A DNA stretch of 64,000 nt from Diploptera punctata (Eukaryota; Arthropoda; Insecta; Blattodea; Blaberidae), in assembly GCA_030220185.1 (NCBI GenBank), contig JASPKZ010008350.1, forward strand, positions 1,398,501-1,462,500, written 5' to 3'. This document shows positions 44,403-55,848 of the stretch, in pieces. Below the pieces are notes generated by a model. It saw nothing but the letters and a program-made list of their open reading frames with translations, had not been told where the DNA came from and did no database searches. Within the stretch, counting starts at the first letter, position 1. The number at the start of each line of letters is the position of its first letter. A program made the translations under genes and the position numbers.

Positions 44403-45242
44403 ATTTCATTTTTTCCTCAGAAATGTTACAATAGACATGATTATATCTTCTATTGCGCCAAACTATATAAAATATAAGATTTAGCATAACATATCATTAT
44501 AAACATAAGCAATGAAATACTAATCCTAATCCATCAGAATTCTAATTATATTAATCTAAAAAGACGATTTCAGTAACATGGTATGTAATTCTGTTTGTGC
44601 TGCACTTATTTTTCAATTCTATATTTAATCATTTTAATTAACTTGGAAATCGTGTTGTTTATCAAAAGGACATTTTACAATGATGAACGTAGCATTACAA
44701 TATTGATTATTTTAAATGCATTACTCAGTAATATTACACTAAATTTATGATCATGTAATGATTATTCTGCTTATTAACCTCAGTTTAAAGCAAAGCAATA
44801 AGTCATTCCTGACATGTATGAAATGACAAAGAACTTGAATGGACTGACCTTCAGGATAGGAAAGTCTGGCTAGATCACAATGTCTCCACTAAATCATTCC
44901 TAGTTACCACATTTATCATTCAACAAATTTACAATCCTGTCAAATCCACCCACAAATTTTCATGCTCAATCAATATCAATTTTTATTTTAAAAGAAACAT
45001 GGGTGTGGTGACATGCGTAAAGCTGATATAAATATAATTTTCACTTCAATGGACATCCTAATCAAATAAATTAATGTTATGTCATAAGCTTATTTGTAAT
45101 ATTTTTATAGAAACCACTTCACGAAAAGTTTAAAAGAAATAACATAATATTAGATTATTAGAGGGTAGAGTTGAACTGCGTTTAAGTATGCCTGTAAAAA
45201 ATAAATATATTATAAAGAATGTGATAACCTATGGAAATCAAT
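44403..45242. other. Unassigned region
   Basis: AT-rich, no supported gene. Confidence 0.4.
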
Positions 45243-45857
45243 CCATCCATAGTAATTCTGCCCGAAGGCAGGTCCTTCACTGCAATCTTTACTAGGGAAT
45301 TGTGTAGAGGTGTGGTAGCTTCCCGTTGCTTTCCACACCGGTCAAGGATGATGATGATAATGATAATGGTAAGGATGATAATGATAAGGATGATGGCCAT
45401 AAGTAAAAGGATGTACAAGACTTGATAGAATAAGAAATGTGGATATAAGAGAAGAATTGAAAGTACAGCCTTTATTGGATAAAGTCACGAATTACAGACA
45501 GAAATGGATTGATCACATGGATGGAATGAGTAAGGAGAGATATCCATTGTTAGCCAGGAACTATCAAGCAAGAGGAAGGCGTGATGTTGGAAGACCTAGA
45601 AGACGTTGGACTGATGCAATATGAAGTCGGAACGGGCAATTGCCTAATCCCTGGAGTGATGATGATGATGATGATGATGATGGCCATATGATTTCGGGGA
45701 CTGTTTGGGCCTTAAAGTTTTCCTGACATTTGTCTTACAGGTGAGGAAAAACCCCGATAAAAACCTCACCCAGAAAAACTGCCCCGACCGGAGATCGAAC
45801 CCGGGTCCGCTGCGTGACAAGGCAGCACGCTACCTCGAGACCACAGTGGTGGACTAC
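45243..45857 (-). mobile_element. SINE B copy split by a LINE fragment
   Basis: SINE B sequence at 45243-45400 and 45676-45857 (minus strand; head at the right with CGGAGATCGAACCCGG). The two parts are separated by a LINE 3' end and share GATGATGGCCAT at the junctions. Confidence 0.88.
45401..45675 (+). pseudogene. LINE 3'-terminal fragment inserted in SINE B
   Basis: Encodes V-D-I-R-E-E-L-K, W-I-D-H-M-D-G-M and G-R-R-D-V-G-R-P-R-R-R-W (45439-45624), the same type of C-terminus as at 7.9 kb, with a (TGA)n tail. GATGATGGCCAT at 45389-45400 and 45676-45687 is a likely 12-bp TSD, partly overlapping the tail microsatellite. Confidence 0.85.
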
Positions 45858-45879
45858 CTATGGAAATAATGGTATGATA

Positions 45880-46680
45880 AGATACAGTAATATTGCTGAT
45901 TACCAGCTACTGGTGGCAGAAGATTTAGAGTATATGACAAGAAAACAGAAGGAGGAATATATAACATGGGAAATTGAAGATACATTTGGACAACACGAAG
46001 TATATGTAAAAAGGTAAAGTGATCCCATTACAGGCCTCAAGAAGCCCTTAGGTTGGTAGAAAGTTAAGGTTCCCATTGTTTTAAACAATCGACACGAGAT
46101 AGCCGGGTTGTAAACCCTGCATTATGGACGCGTTTGCCCCTAGAACAAGTGTCTGGTACTCAATTCCTTTAGAGGCTGAGTCGATTTCAGGGCCACAATG
46201 CCGCCAGAAGGTTTAGGACAATTTAAAAATCATGATCCACCGGGACTTGAACTCCCCCCTTCCAGCTTGTAACGCATTGCTTTAATCAACTAGGATACTG
46301 CGTGTCCCAAATATATGTAAGTTAATAAGAGATAAATCAAAATATCTGTTTAGGAAGATGGTCATGGAAAAATAAAAACACGTGATGCTGATATTATTGC
46401 GATATCAAAATTAAATGGTGATTTATGGGATCAGAATATAATATCTAAAAAAAAAAATTAATATGAAAATAAGGAGTACAATGACACGCAATGCAGACAA
46501 ACGGGAATTGAAATCCAGAACAATAAGTAAATTAAATTACGCAGAAATTGATTTTTGGAGGTATTCATCTGGAGTTTCTAGAAAAGATAAGGTAAGAAAC
46601 ATCGTGATTAAACAAAAGACGGACGTTAAAACTTCAATTGTGGGTTTCATAAGAAAACAAATTATATAAAAATGACATGG
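45880..46680 (+). pseudogene. Decayed LINE RT with an inserted SINE A
   Basis: About 45885-46009 reads A-D-Y-Q-L-L-V-A-E-D-L-E-Y-M-T-R-K, a degenerate form of the A-D-D-Q block in which the second Asp is lost. After SINE A, 46463-46669 keeps L-N-Y-A-E-I-D-F-W-R and S-R-K-D-K-V-R-N, the conserved LINE post-RT region. Many stops between. Confidence 0.7.
46010..46308 (-). mobile_element. SINE A copy with TSD
   Basis: Minus strand; TSD AAGTATATGTAA (45998-46009) and AAATATATGTAA (46309-46320), 11 of 12 identical. Confidence 0.9.
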
Positions 46681-47230
46681 TCATGTAAAAATAATACAGA
46701 AGAGAGTGTTGTTAAACATGAGGTCTAATTTTAATCTGTTTTCGAAATTCTCTGGTGGCGCTGGATTTTATGTCAATCATGATATCTTCGGTAAGTGAAA
46801 CTGTTACAACAAACTTTTAGTTTGATATATTTAACGTGAAAACACAATGTTCACAATTATTAATACAAATAGGCCTAAGCATTTTCCTTAAATTCAATGC
46901 GTTCATATTATTTATTTCTGCTTTCAAAAATTAATGAACTAACATTTATTTTTTACATCCTCTATCACAACTTCTTCCAACAGCAAATTGTTAAATGTAA
47001 TTTCCAATTACCACGTACAAAATGTCTTCTCTAACAACAATCCTTATTTATATAAAAAACAATAGAAGGTACATAGCAACAAATTTCAAGCCCTCCTTAT
47101 ATCGTAGCAAATTATTTACGAGGAACTTCCTTGTGTTCCTAAACAAGGGGGGCATCGAGGCGTTCTAAAGCCTCAGAGCTAAACACAACCACCACATACG
47201 ACGGCTGAGCACAGAGGAAAGCGACGTATA
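46681..47230. other. Unassigned region
   Basis: AT-rich; nothing recognised. Confidence 0.4.
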
Positions 47231-47234
47231 CAGA

Positions 47235-47400
47235 GAGAGAGAGAGATTCCAAAGAAAGATGATAGAATGCCACCTGTTAGAGAAAGAAAAAGGCAACCAA
47301 TATTAACATGGATTGATGATGTTTTAAGGCAGCATGAGGGGAAACGTATAGGACGACGTCGATTGGAATGATAGAAAGACGTGGAGGAGAATGAGAGTAA
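47235..47400 (+). pseudogene. Possible LINE 3'-end scrap
   Basis: Reads R-K-R-Q-P-I-L-T-W-I-D-D-V-L-R, weakly like the G-R-P-x-x-x-W-x-D end of LINEs. Weak support. Confidence 0.35.
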
Positions 47401-48728
47401 ATTAATCGGGAAGAGGGAGATGTGAAAAATTGTTAAACCTGTTTCTTAGTTAGGAATTTAGAGAACAGACGAAAATGTTTGAAAATGACATTTACTGATA
47501 TTTCATATTGTGAGTCTAGACTAGATCTTGAATAAATCCAGGATATAAGGGATCACTTTATTGGATTCAAATATGGGTGGGGACGAAAATATCAATGGAA
47601 TGAAAAGAGAAAAAAATATATCAAATAAGATCTTCAAAATTACAGGAAATATCTAAGTTCTCAAATAGAGATCATTATTTAAGAATATTTTTGAAGATAT
47701 TGAATAATATCGTTCAAGTATTAACAGTCGAACGGGTACAAGAATTTGTAAAATATGAGGAAGAATAAAGTAGGAGGAGCGGGGAAGTCTTTACAGTTTT
47801 TAAAAATATCAAACTTCATTTAATACATGTAAAACACAATTTGTAATATAATTTTATAAAATGTAGATCAGATGGTGACATTTTATTTACATAAGTAATT
47901 CAGAAATGTTAACATTTTGTTAGAGTGAAGTTTGTTTAAGAAAATTAGTTTTCATTGATTAGGGAGTCTCTTCTTGAAAGAACTGACATATTAGAGTATC
48001 TGTAAACACTTTTCGGTCAGATATAATATGCCCACTATACGTAGATGGAAACCAGGAATAACTCCAATATGAGATGAACTTAATAAGTTCTTTCAACCAA
48101 ATTCTTGTTGCACGAAGACGTGTGTGATGTAGAAGACAAAACGGGAATGTAAATGTTAGTATATAAATATGAAATACACATTCTAACTGTATGCAAGTTC
48201 GAATTAATCATTCCATAAATCTTCAATATCAACTCTCAAAGTAATTACAATCGAACAGGCATCTGGAAATGTATGCAAATTGTTGAAGTAATTTTTCATA
48301 ACACAACGGGACGCTCTGCTCAACACCTGGCCTTACAAGTTATTAAGGCCTCTAGCTATAAGTTTAAACTTAATTCATTGCAAAGTCTGTGAATATTTTT
48401 ATTGTACTGTTTTTGCATCATTATAATCCCATATATCAAGTTATAACATTCTATGATCACCGTATTAAAACTACTTAGTCTCATTATTCTTAAAGTATAT
48501 TATCTTCAAGTCCAATTTAAATATTACACTTAACAAATTGTAATTTTGAGGAATAAAATAATCACATAAGTACTGATCTCTCATGAGGAATGCACAATGT
48601 TTTTACAAATAAATCTATAGACGGCTATCATGGAATTGGTAGAAATTAATTGCCTGTAAAAAATTAGATATGCAATTTGAATGTAGAAATGTTGTCGGAA
48701 TATTATTAGAACTGTTTTTTATTTGTCA
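47401..48728. other. Unassigned region (~1.3 kb)
   Basis: No gene or repeat match recognised. Confidence 0.4.
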
Positions 48729-48729
48729 T

Positions 48730-48775
48730 ATATATATATAAGCTTGCATTGCTCAATGTTAAAAATTTAATTATA

Positions 48776-48815
<40 letters not shown>
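48730..48815. repeat. TA/CA microsatellites with the ~38-bp motif
   Basis: GCTTGCATTGCTCAATG motif at about 48742-48780 sits between a TA run and a (CA)n(TA)n run. Confidence 0.8.
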
Positions 48816-48852
48816 GAATTTTTAGTTACATAAAAACATGATTTTCATAAGT

Positions 48853-48947
48853 AATGCCACGAGTGATTTCCAAATTATCGATAAATTCACGACTCACGAA
48901 GTGAGGAGTGAATTTATCTAGAGAATTTGGAAATCAAGAGTGGCATT
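48853..48947. repeat. Imperfect hairpin, ~45-bp arms
   Basis: AATGCCACGAGTGATTTCC at the left pairs with the complement at the right (GGAAATCAAGAGTGGCATT, ending 48947). The middle AAATTCAC/GTGAATTT also pairs, around a short loop near 48898-48905. Confidence 0.75.
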
Positions 48948-51329
48948 TGTTAGGAGTATTTAACGAATAAAATTAAGCTGTTTACTCACAAATCATTATT
49001 TAAATATAGTTATTTTAAAATATTTATATATTTAATGTAAACGGCGATGTTTGAAAACAAATGAGAAACGATAGGTACGCTTCTACCGCTTCTTTTGTTT
49101 ATCACTGCAACCAGATCATACTATTTATTGCCAAAGGAACGCAATATTGTAAGGAGGAGCTTTCTTTAATATGGTAATTATAACACTGATAAATATTTGG
49201 TGAAACACGACTCTGATTGGTTGTAAAACAGAAATCATTGAAACGTGATTGGTCATTGACTCCCATTTGGGGCATGAGTTAAATAGTCGTAGAGAACATT
49301 TTTCAAACATTATTTCAATGCTAAAAGGTTTCTTGATATTCAATTTCTGTAAAATTGTATACGTACATTTTCGGATTTTCGGACTAAATTTAAAAATAGC
49401 TCAACTATTGTAAGCGCAGATATAAATTTACTTGTTATGAACAATACAGTTTTCGGAAAGAACACATTTCAAGCAGAATTTCAATGGCAGTAGTATATTA
49501 GACCTATCTCCTGGTAAGTGAAATTTCAAAAATATTCACAGTTTAAAGTAGACCATAAATTCTAAAATTCGAAATAAATAAAATAATTTTTGTACAGAAT
49601 ACTTTTCAAGCAGAATTATAAGGTTCTTTCGATAATTTTTATAACAGGTATATCAAATTGTGTACTAAAATAGACCAGCGACTTTAAATGCATCCTTGTT
49701 GTATAGAAAAACGAACAACATGTTATTTCTATAAATTTTAGTCACGTGCATTTTAAAGAAACCAATCTTTAATAAGTAATTTTAAATAGGAACTTTCACA
49801 AATATAAAACAAGCAATATATCATATCTTAGTCACAAATCATTTTGAGGCTGACATTAAAACAAAATGAAGCAATTATTTAGTTTTATCTCAAAGTAAAT
49901 TGTGGGTTTGCGTTGCTCAATATGCAAAGATAATAATATATCTTGTGTATATGATTGTCTCTTTAAGCAGGGATACGTGGTAATTTATTAGATTGTTGCA
50001 ACACGTTAGACATTTTAACATGGGGTGTTTGCGTTGGTACAAGTGGCGGTGCTATTACATTGCCAGCTGTAAATGTTACCAGGCAGACAAAAGTAATTTA
50101 TTCTTACTTTGCACATAAGGAAGTAGTGTCTTGAAGCGCTTATAAAATAACATAGCGATTTTCTACACCTCTCCAGCAAAACTTGTGTCAAAACTGGTTA
50201 AGTCAGTTTTACTTCTACGTGGCAGCACTTGTGTAATTTTAATTCTCTCATTTTCATCACCGTTTACTGAAAGTTGATTATACACAAATGGAACTAGTTT
50301 TTTTTATTTAAAAGTTTAGACATTGTTCCTAGTTGAGATGGACATGTCATGCAGCTAGAAACAGATGACAGCAAAATTGCTTAAAAATATTGGGAAACCT
50401 TTCGAAAAACATAATTAAGAAAGGTTTAAGTATAGATGGGGTGGACAAAAAATTGATGGATCTTAGGAAAATAAATTTATAAGATATAAACTGGATTCAC
50501 TTGTCTGAGGATAAGATAATGTGGCATTGAACCTGCGGGTTTCATAAACCCTAGAGTTATAAGTTGATTATAAATTATTTCAAGACTATTCCTAGCTGTA
50601 ACAAGTTGGTTTTTAGGTTGCTTTTAGAACACAGTATTTAAGGCCAACTATTTCAAATTTGAACCTTAGAAATGTAAAATTATTTATTATGTACATTTTG
50701 TTATTTTTTGGGATGTGCAATCTATTGCTCAAAATTGGATCCAAATTTTAAATTATCATTTAGGTCTATGTTTTGTTTTCAATTGATAATAAATTAAATT
50801 TTCATATTTTTTATGTGGACTAAAATATTATTATATTTCCTGAAATTCCTCGTGTACAAACTCTCTCTCTCTGGCTTCTAAGTGATAATATTTCAAATTT
50901 TAGTAACTTTGCTTAAAGAAATTATTCTAGCGATCGCCCATGAGTTTAATGACTCTGGTGTTTCGTTATAAGTTAATTAACAACCATCATATCATCGGGA
51001 TAATTTTACCCCGCCTTTCAGGCACCCCAACCTCGCAAGTGGATTACAATTCTGCCATTACCAGGAGATTGATCCTCTGTTCTTACGCAGAGGGGAGAAA
51101 GATGATTAAAACTAAATATTAAACATTCCCTGTCAAAAAATAATTAAAAGAAGGAAAATTAATTATCGCATAAAGCATGAAGACATTTATTTTTAAACAA
51201 AATGATAAAATAAGTTTTTTGTATCTATTGGAGATTTCTATAGCCCAAGTAATCCGAAGATATGAAATTACCAGATATACAATGCATGTACTATATATAT
51301 CCCATATATCCCGTTCGGGGACACGGATG
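48948..51329. other. Unassigned region (~2.4 kb)
   Basis: AT-rich single-copy-looking DNA. No reading frame above ~75 codons shows a motif. The longest stretch of this window without a recognised repeat. Confidence 0.4.
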
Positions 51330-51610
51330 TCCCTAATAAAAATTTATTGATCTAGCTAATTTAGTCTCGCATATTTCCCTACGTATGTCAACGAGTGACA
51401 TGTGATCAGCATTCCACCTCAATGAGACATCTCGTAGGTAACTAATGTACTGAGTGGTGAATGCCGTTAAATTTAGCTCAGAGAGAAAATAATTTAGGCT
51501 TGATGTTCTTTTACGAGCCTGAAAAACTTCTAAATCGGAATCCACGGCTTTAAGTCCCTCCCGGAAGACTGGTTCCCTGGAAATTTTCACCCTAAAATCC
51601 ATTTACCCCG
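51330..51610 (-). repeat. Repeat N (interspersed, unknown family)
   Basis: Contains GAGTGACATGTGATCAGCAT and CTTGATGTTCTTTTACGAGCC; a partial second copy at about 52480-52545 shares TTGAAGTTCTTTTACGTGCC and CCCACGGCTTTAA. An 89-codon minus-strand frame covers it (51602-51333), but with no motif I recognise. Confidence 0.5.
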
Positions 51611-51854
51611 GCCGGGTTCGATATATAAAGAGGTTCTTATATCTACAAGTCATTATTGATTAAACGAAATGGAGAATTTGTGACCATTATGTAATGTTTG
51701 TATTTTTTATAAGAGTGCGAATAAATCCCGTAAGAAAATGGGATTAAAAAGAGAGTGAAAGAAAGAAATATGAGATAATAAGAAAGAGCTAGGAAAGAAG
51801 AAAAAGGAGACGAAAGAAAATAAAGAATCAGTAGTTAGAAATTATAAAAAAGTT

Positions 51855-51990
51855 TTTTTGATAATATCAAAGCCGGAGGTTCATGACCACTAGGACATAA
51901 GCCCTACAACATCCCTGACATGAACTAATAATTTCCAATCATTCCTTGTATAATTCACATCTCTCAAATCATGGCTAGGCCTAACAAAAA
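51855..51990 (-). pseudogene. LINE E 3' scrap
   Basis: GGAGGTTCATGACCAC...GGACATAAGC and TTTCCAATCATTCCTTGTAT match the LINE E 3' end, strongly decayed. Confidence 0.65.
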
Positions 51991-52480
51991 TACATAGAGA
52001 AAGTTTCAAATTGGGATTTAGCGCAAATAGACCTAATATAAACAAGAACCCTCCACCCTTGGGTCCCGAGTTTGCATCCATGTGGGGTTCATGGTGGAAT
52101 TATCCTGCTTTTCTCTCCCAAATACTCAATTCCATTACTTTCCAATATGCATGTCATACACTATGTTTCATTTAATTAATTTCATCTGCCACATTTGGTC
52201 AGTCTTCATCCTTTGATATCATAGTATTTCAGTAATAGGGCCTTCATTCATCTCCTTCCTCGACCTGGCATTACGCCGGAGACTAATAGAGGGTTTACGT
52301 TTACAACATGTTAGAGGTTGCTCGCATAGAATTTGAAACTTTACGTTGAACACAAAATTTGCTCATTGGTTTCGTTAGTATTTTATGTAAAGAAGCTCAT
52401 TAACAATTCATATCATTAGTGCTGCAGTACAATATAGCTATGGACGGGCCAAACAATTTCTTCACAGACTTCATATTTCA
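51991..52480. other. Unassigned region
   Basis: Nothing recognised. Confidence 0.35.
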
Positions 52481-52593
52481 GCTTGAAGTTCTTTTACGTG
52501 CCATATATCGTCGACACGGAACCCACGGCTTTAATAAACTAGTTAATTCGGATACAACATAGGTCTAATAATTATATTTCCTTTTTACCCTCC

Positions 52594-53010
52594 ATGGTAT
52601 CTTTACCTTGTCGTGGTAGAGTGGCTTCCGTGCTTAAATGACCCCTAGAACTATGCCGGCGGTAGCATTGCTGCCGATAGGGTTACCCATGCCGGACTGG
52701 TTGAAGGTGATAAGCCAAACGAAAAAAGTACGTTGGTCGAAAGAGTGACGATCTTTCATCGTCAAAATACAACCATCAAGAAACGCGGACATGGGTTCAA
52801 CTGGGGTAACATTTTCCGTAGGTCAATTAAAACGCCCAGATAGTGGACCAAGAATAAGGTAGGAGAATAACGTTAACTATGATTTGAGGGAAGTAGATTA
52901 TACAGGGGATGATTGGAAAATATTGGATCAGGATAGGGATGTATGGAGAGCTTATGTCCGCGCGGCCACGTACCTATGGGTTCCATAGTGCCAGTGAGTT
53001 AGTTAGAGTT
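52594..53010 (+). pseudogene. LINE E with internal deletion: 5' UTR joined to 3' end
   Basis: About 52594-52800 matches the inverted LINE E 5' segment at 13156-13350; from about 52825 the sequence is the LINE E 3' end (ATGATTTGAGGGAAGTAGAT and GCTTATGTCCGCGCGGCC). All of the RT is missing. Confidence 0.75.
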
Positions 53011-53124
53011 AGTTAATTTTTTTTAAAGAAGCCATGGTCAGAATTTTTACTCCTTAAAAATCCATATATCTCGGAGGATTTCGCGAACTCGGGACCATTG
53101 AGGACTGTATTGTCCACTGAGACC

Positions 53125-53325
53125 GACGCTGATTCGAGGCCCCCAAAGGGGGAAGAAATTTTCTTACAGAATTTCGGCAAGTGTGTGTGACCGGTGCTAA
53201 CCAAGACTCGTGAGGAATTTGGGTAGCTAAAATAATTAGCAGCTCCAGGTTGAGAAAATCAGCTGTAACGGTTGGGGAAGTCGACATGTTGATCCCATGT
53301 TACCCCTATACTCGCTGAATGAACT
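53125..53325 (+). mobile_element. SINE D fragment
   Basis: GGGGGAAGAAATTTTCTTAC, GTGAGGAATTTGGGTAGCTA, CTCCAGGTTGAGAAAATC and GTTACCCCTATACTC blocks. Confidence 0.75.
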
Positions 53326-53344
53326 CCGCCATTGATTAATTTTA

Positions 53345-53622
53345 CTCATAAATATTTATTTATTTATTTATATACAAATTTTCAATGTTTACACATCTTT
53401 CTGTGCCTAAAGTTTTATTTTCCTTCTCCACTCGTCTCTATCCATCCACTCCATGTCCTCCAGTCCTCTTGTTCTCATTCCAGTTTTTACTTCTTGCATC
53501 CACGAGTTTCGAGGTCTTCCTTCCTTCTTTTTCAGGTGGACACCTTTATAATGTTTTTTTTTTTTTTTGGTAACCTTTCTTCTTGCATTTGTTGAACATG
53601 CGCATACCAATTAATTGCTTGT
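53345..53622 (-). pseudogene. LINE H-type 3' end with 3' UTR unit
   Basis: The minus strand encodes G-R-P-R-N-S-W-M-Q-E-V, R-G-L-E-D and D-R-D-E-W-R, stop near 53407. It is followed by the GCACAGAAAGATGTGTAAAC-type unit and a (TAAA)-like tail. This copy links the 50-bp unit of the ATT arrays to a LINE 3' UTR. Confidence 0.75.
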
Positions 53623-53633
53623 ATTTTATACAG

Positions 53634-53944
53634 GTAAAAGTGAAAGTAAAGTGATCCCACAACAGGCCTCAGGAGACCCTTGGGGTAGTAGGAGGTTAAG
53701 GCTCCCACTTTTTCTAGACAATCGGCACTTTATGTCAGCCGGGTTGTCAGCCCTGCGTGACGGCCGCCTTTACCCCAGAACAAGCGTCTGGTACTCATTT
53801 CAGTTAGAGGCTGAGTCGACCCCAGGGCCATAGTGCCTCCAGAGGGTTTGGGTCAGTTTAAAAATCCTGACCCCAACGGGACTTGAACCCTCGACCCTCC
53901 GGCTTGTAGATCAGTGCCTTAACCACTACGCTACGGCGTGCCCC
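53634..53944 (-). mobile_element. SINE A copy with perfect TSD
   Basis: TSD TATTTTATACAG at 53622-53633 and 53945-53956, identical. The right TSD overlaps the first bases of the inverted-repeat transposon at 53952, so the SINE landed on its edge. Head CTACGGCGTGC at the right. Confidence 0.93.
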
Positions 53945-53951
53945 TATTTTA

Positions 53952-54505
53952 TACAGGGTGAATTTTAATTACATCGACAAACTGCAGATACTAATTCCTG
54001 ACTGGAAATGGAGGAAAAAATGTCCTATGAATAAGTGTCCATAAATGCAACGTTGCCACGGTAGATGGCACTGACGAATGACATCATTCTCTCGGCCCTG
54101 TTGCATGACCTGCTAGATCACCAGACTTAAACCCCCTGGATATTTACCTCTGGGGGCATCTGAAAAGCGTTGTGAATGCTGAACCAGTTTCTGATGTGCA
54201 TACCCTTCAACAGCGTGTCCACATCGCCTGTGACCCTATTCGGAGAGAGGCCGGAACATGCGAAAGAGTGAGGCAATCCATGATACGATGTGTGAACGCG
54301 TGCATTGCATCCAATGGAGGCCACTTTTGAACACCTGTTGTGACGTGGATGCGATTATGCTATGCACAGTGTACCGGGATGACTTTTTTGTCGTTGTACG
54401 CACATCGTTCATTTCCAGACACATTTTTATAGGATTTTTTTCCTTCATTTCCAGTCAGGAATAAGTCCTTGAAGTTTGTCGGTGTAATTACCATTCACCT
54501 TGTAT
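53952..54505 (+). mobile_element. Deleted Tc1/mariner-like transposon keeping the transposase C-terminus
   Basis: Inverted repeats of about 75 bp: left TACAGGGTGAATTTTAATTAC..., ATTCCTGACTGGAAATG; the right is their complement, ending at CCTTGTATA (54505). Flanking TA. About 54115-54330 reads S-P-D-L-N-P-L-D-I-Y-L-W-G-H-L-K and ends I-A-S-N-G-G-H-F, the C-terminal third of a DUF4817-type transposase. The N-terminal and most of the catalytic part are gone. Confidence 0.8.
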
Positions 54506-54515
54506 AATCTAGTAT

Positions 54516-54860
54516 ACTTACTTACATACTCACTGGCACTATCGAACCCGTAGATTCATGGCAGCGCGGACATAAGCTCTCCATACATCCCTATCCTGAG
54601 CTAATGATTTCCAATCATTCCCTGTATAATCTACTTCCCTCAAATCATAGTTAATGTTATTCTCCCACCTCATTCTTGGTCTACCAACTGGGTTTTTTTC
54701 CCTCTGGCTTTCCTACAAGAAGCTTCCATGCACGTCTTTCATTCCCCATACGCGCAACATGTCCTGCCCATCGTAGTCTTCGAGAATTAACTGTTCTTAT
54801 TATATCTGGCTTCCTATAAAGACCATGTAGTTCATTGTTATGTAATCTTCTCCATTTACC
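54516..54860 (-). pseudogene. LINE E 3' fragment with perfect TSD
   Basis: Minus-strand LINE E end, 5'-truncated. TSD ATAATCTAGTAT at 54504-54515 and 54861-54872, identical. It inserted at the right border of the preceding transposon. Confidence 0.93.
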
Positions 54861-55104
54861 ATAATCTAGTATTGAATATTTAATATTAATTTTCCCTCAT
54901 AAATATTAATACATAAAATAAACTTGTCCTCCAAAATATACATTTCAACCCCCATCAAATTATTTTATTTTATTTTTATTTTATTCTTAAAAAACTCCAA
55001 AAAATAAAATTCTAATAAAATTAACCGAAAATGATAAGCAATATATTCTCAGTTTTTTATTCTTCAACAAGTGTTTACAATATATCATTAAACTGAACTC
55101 TGGG

Positions 55105-55165
55105 TTTGACATCGGATTTGAGGCCAGGCTGGTAGGTCAAGGGCCTTCTAGGCTTGTCGCGCCAT
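55105..55165 (+). mobile_element. SINE D 3' fragment
   Basis: GAGGCCAGGCTGGTAGGTCA and CTAGGCTTGTCGCGCCA blocks. Confidence 0.7.
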
Positions 55166-55848
55166 TGAATAAGAGAGGCACTATGTGTAGATCTTTATCA
55201 TTAAATTCTTAACTCGTAATTTGTAAAAAAATATGAGCATGATGATTCGTCTGCTTGCATTTAACAGAATATACTTGATTCTTACAGTGTTAACTCCCTT
55301 TTATGTTTTTGTTCTCCACCCAAACAGACAAATGACTGCTGTCCGCCCGTCCATCATGTAACGTCTAGTTATTTGAGCGGCTTTCATCATTTCACACCCA
55401 ACTAACAAGCGTCTTGAGCATTGTGTGTAGGGACCTAGGTCTGTCACCACACCAAAACCAACTCTCTTTGTTACGAGGCTACTCAATTACACTGTAATCA
55501 CTTCACTTCTTGTTTACCATTTAATTAAACTCGTTTACAACTAACAAATCAATCATTAACAGAGATCATAATATAAGTTCTTGTCCACTTACATCCCTCA
55601 TCCTGTCATAGTTCAACCTCTCCATTTATTTATTTTTTGTCCAATGCCATAATGTTGTCTTCGATAGGCCCACGTATTTAATTAAAATAAATTATTACTT
55701 AGTAGGCCTACAATAATATAAATGGTTGGCAAACCTGACGCTGAAAGGTATAAGGGACGGGAAAAGATGAATAACTGCCCTATAATAATTCAATAATGTA
55801 TTGAATTATTCAAAATTTAACGTAACATAGACATAAGTGGGGAATCAT
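55166..55848. other. Unassigned region
   Basis: Nothing recognised. Confidence 0.4.

Noticed and set aside
51333..51602. 89-codon minus-strand gene
   Set aside because: Covers interspersed repeat N, part of which recurs at about 52.5 kb without an open frame.
54127..54464. Overlapping frames inside the inverted-repeat transposon as separate genes
   Set aside because: They are shadows of the plus-strand transposase C-terminus.
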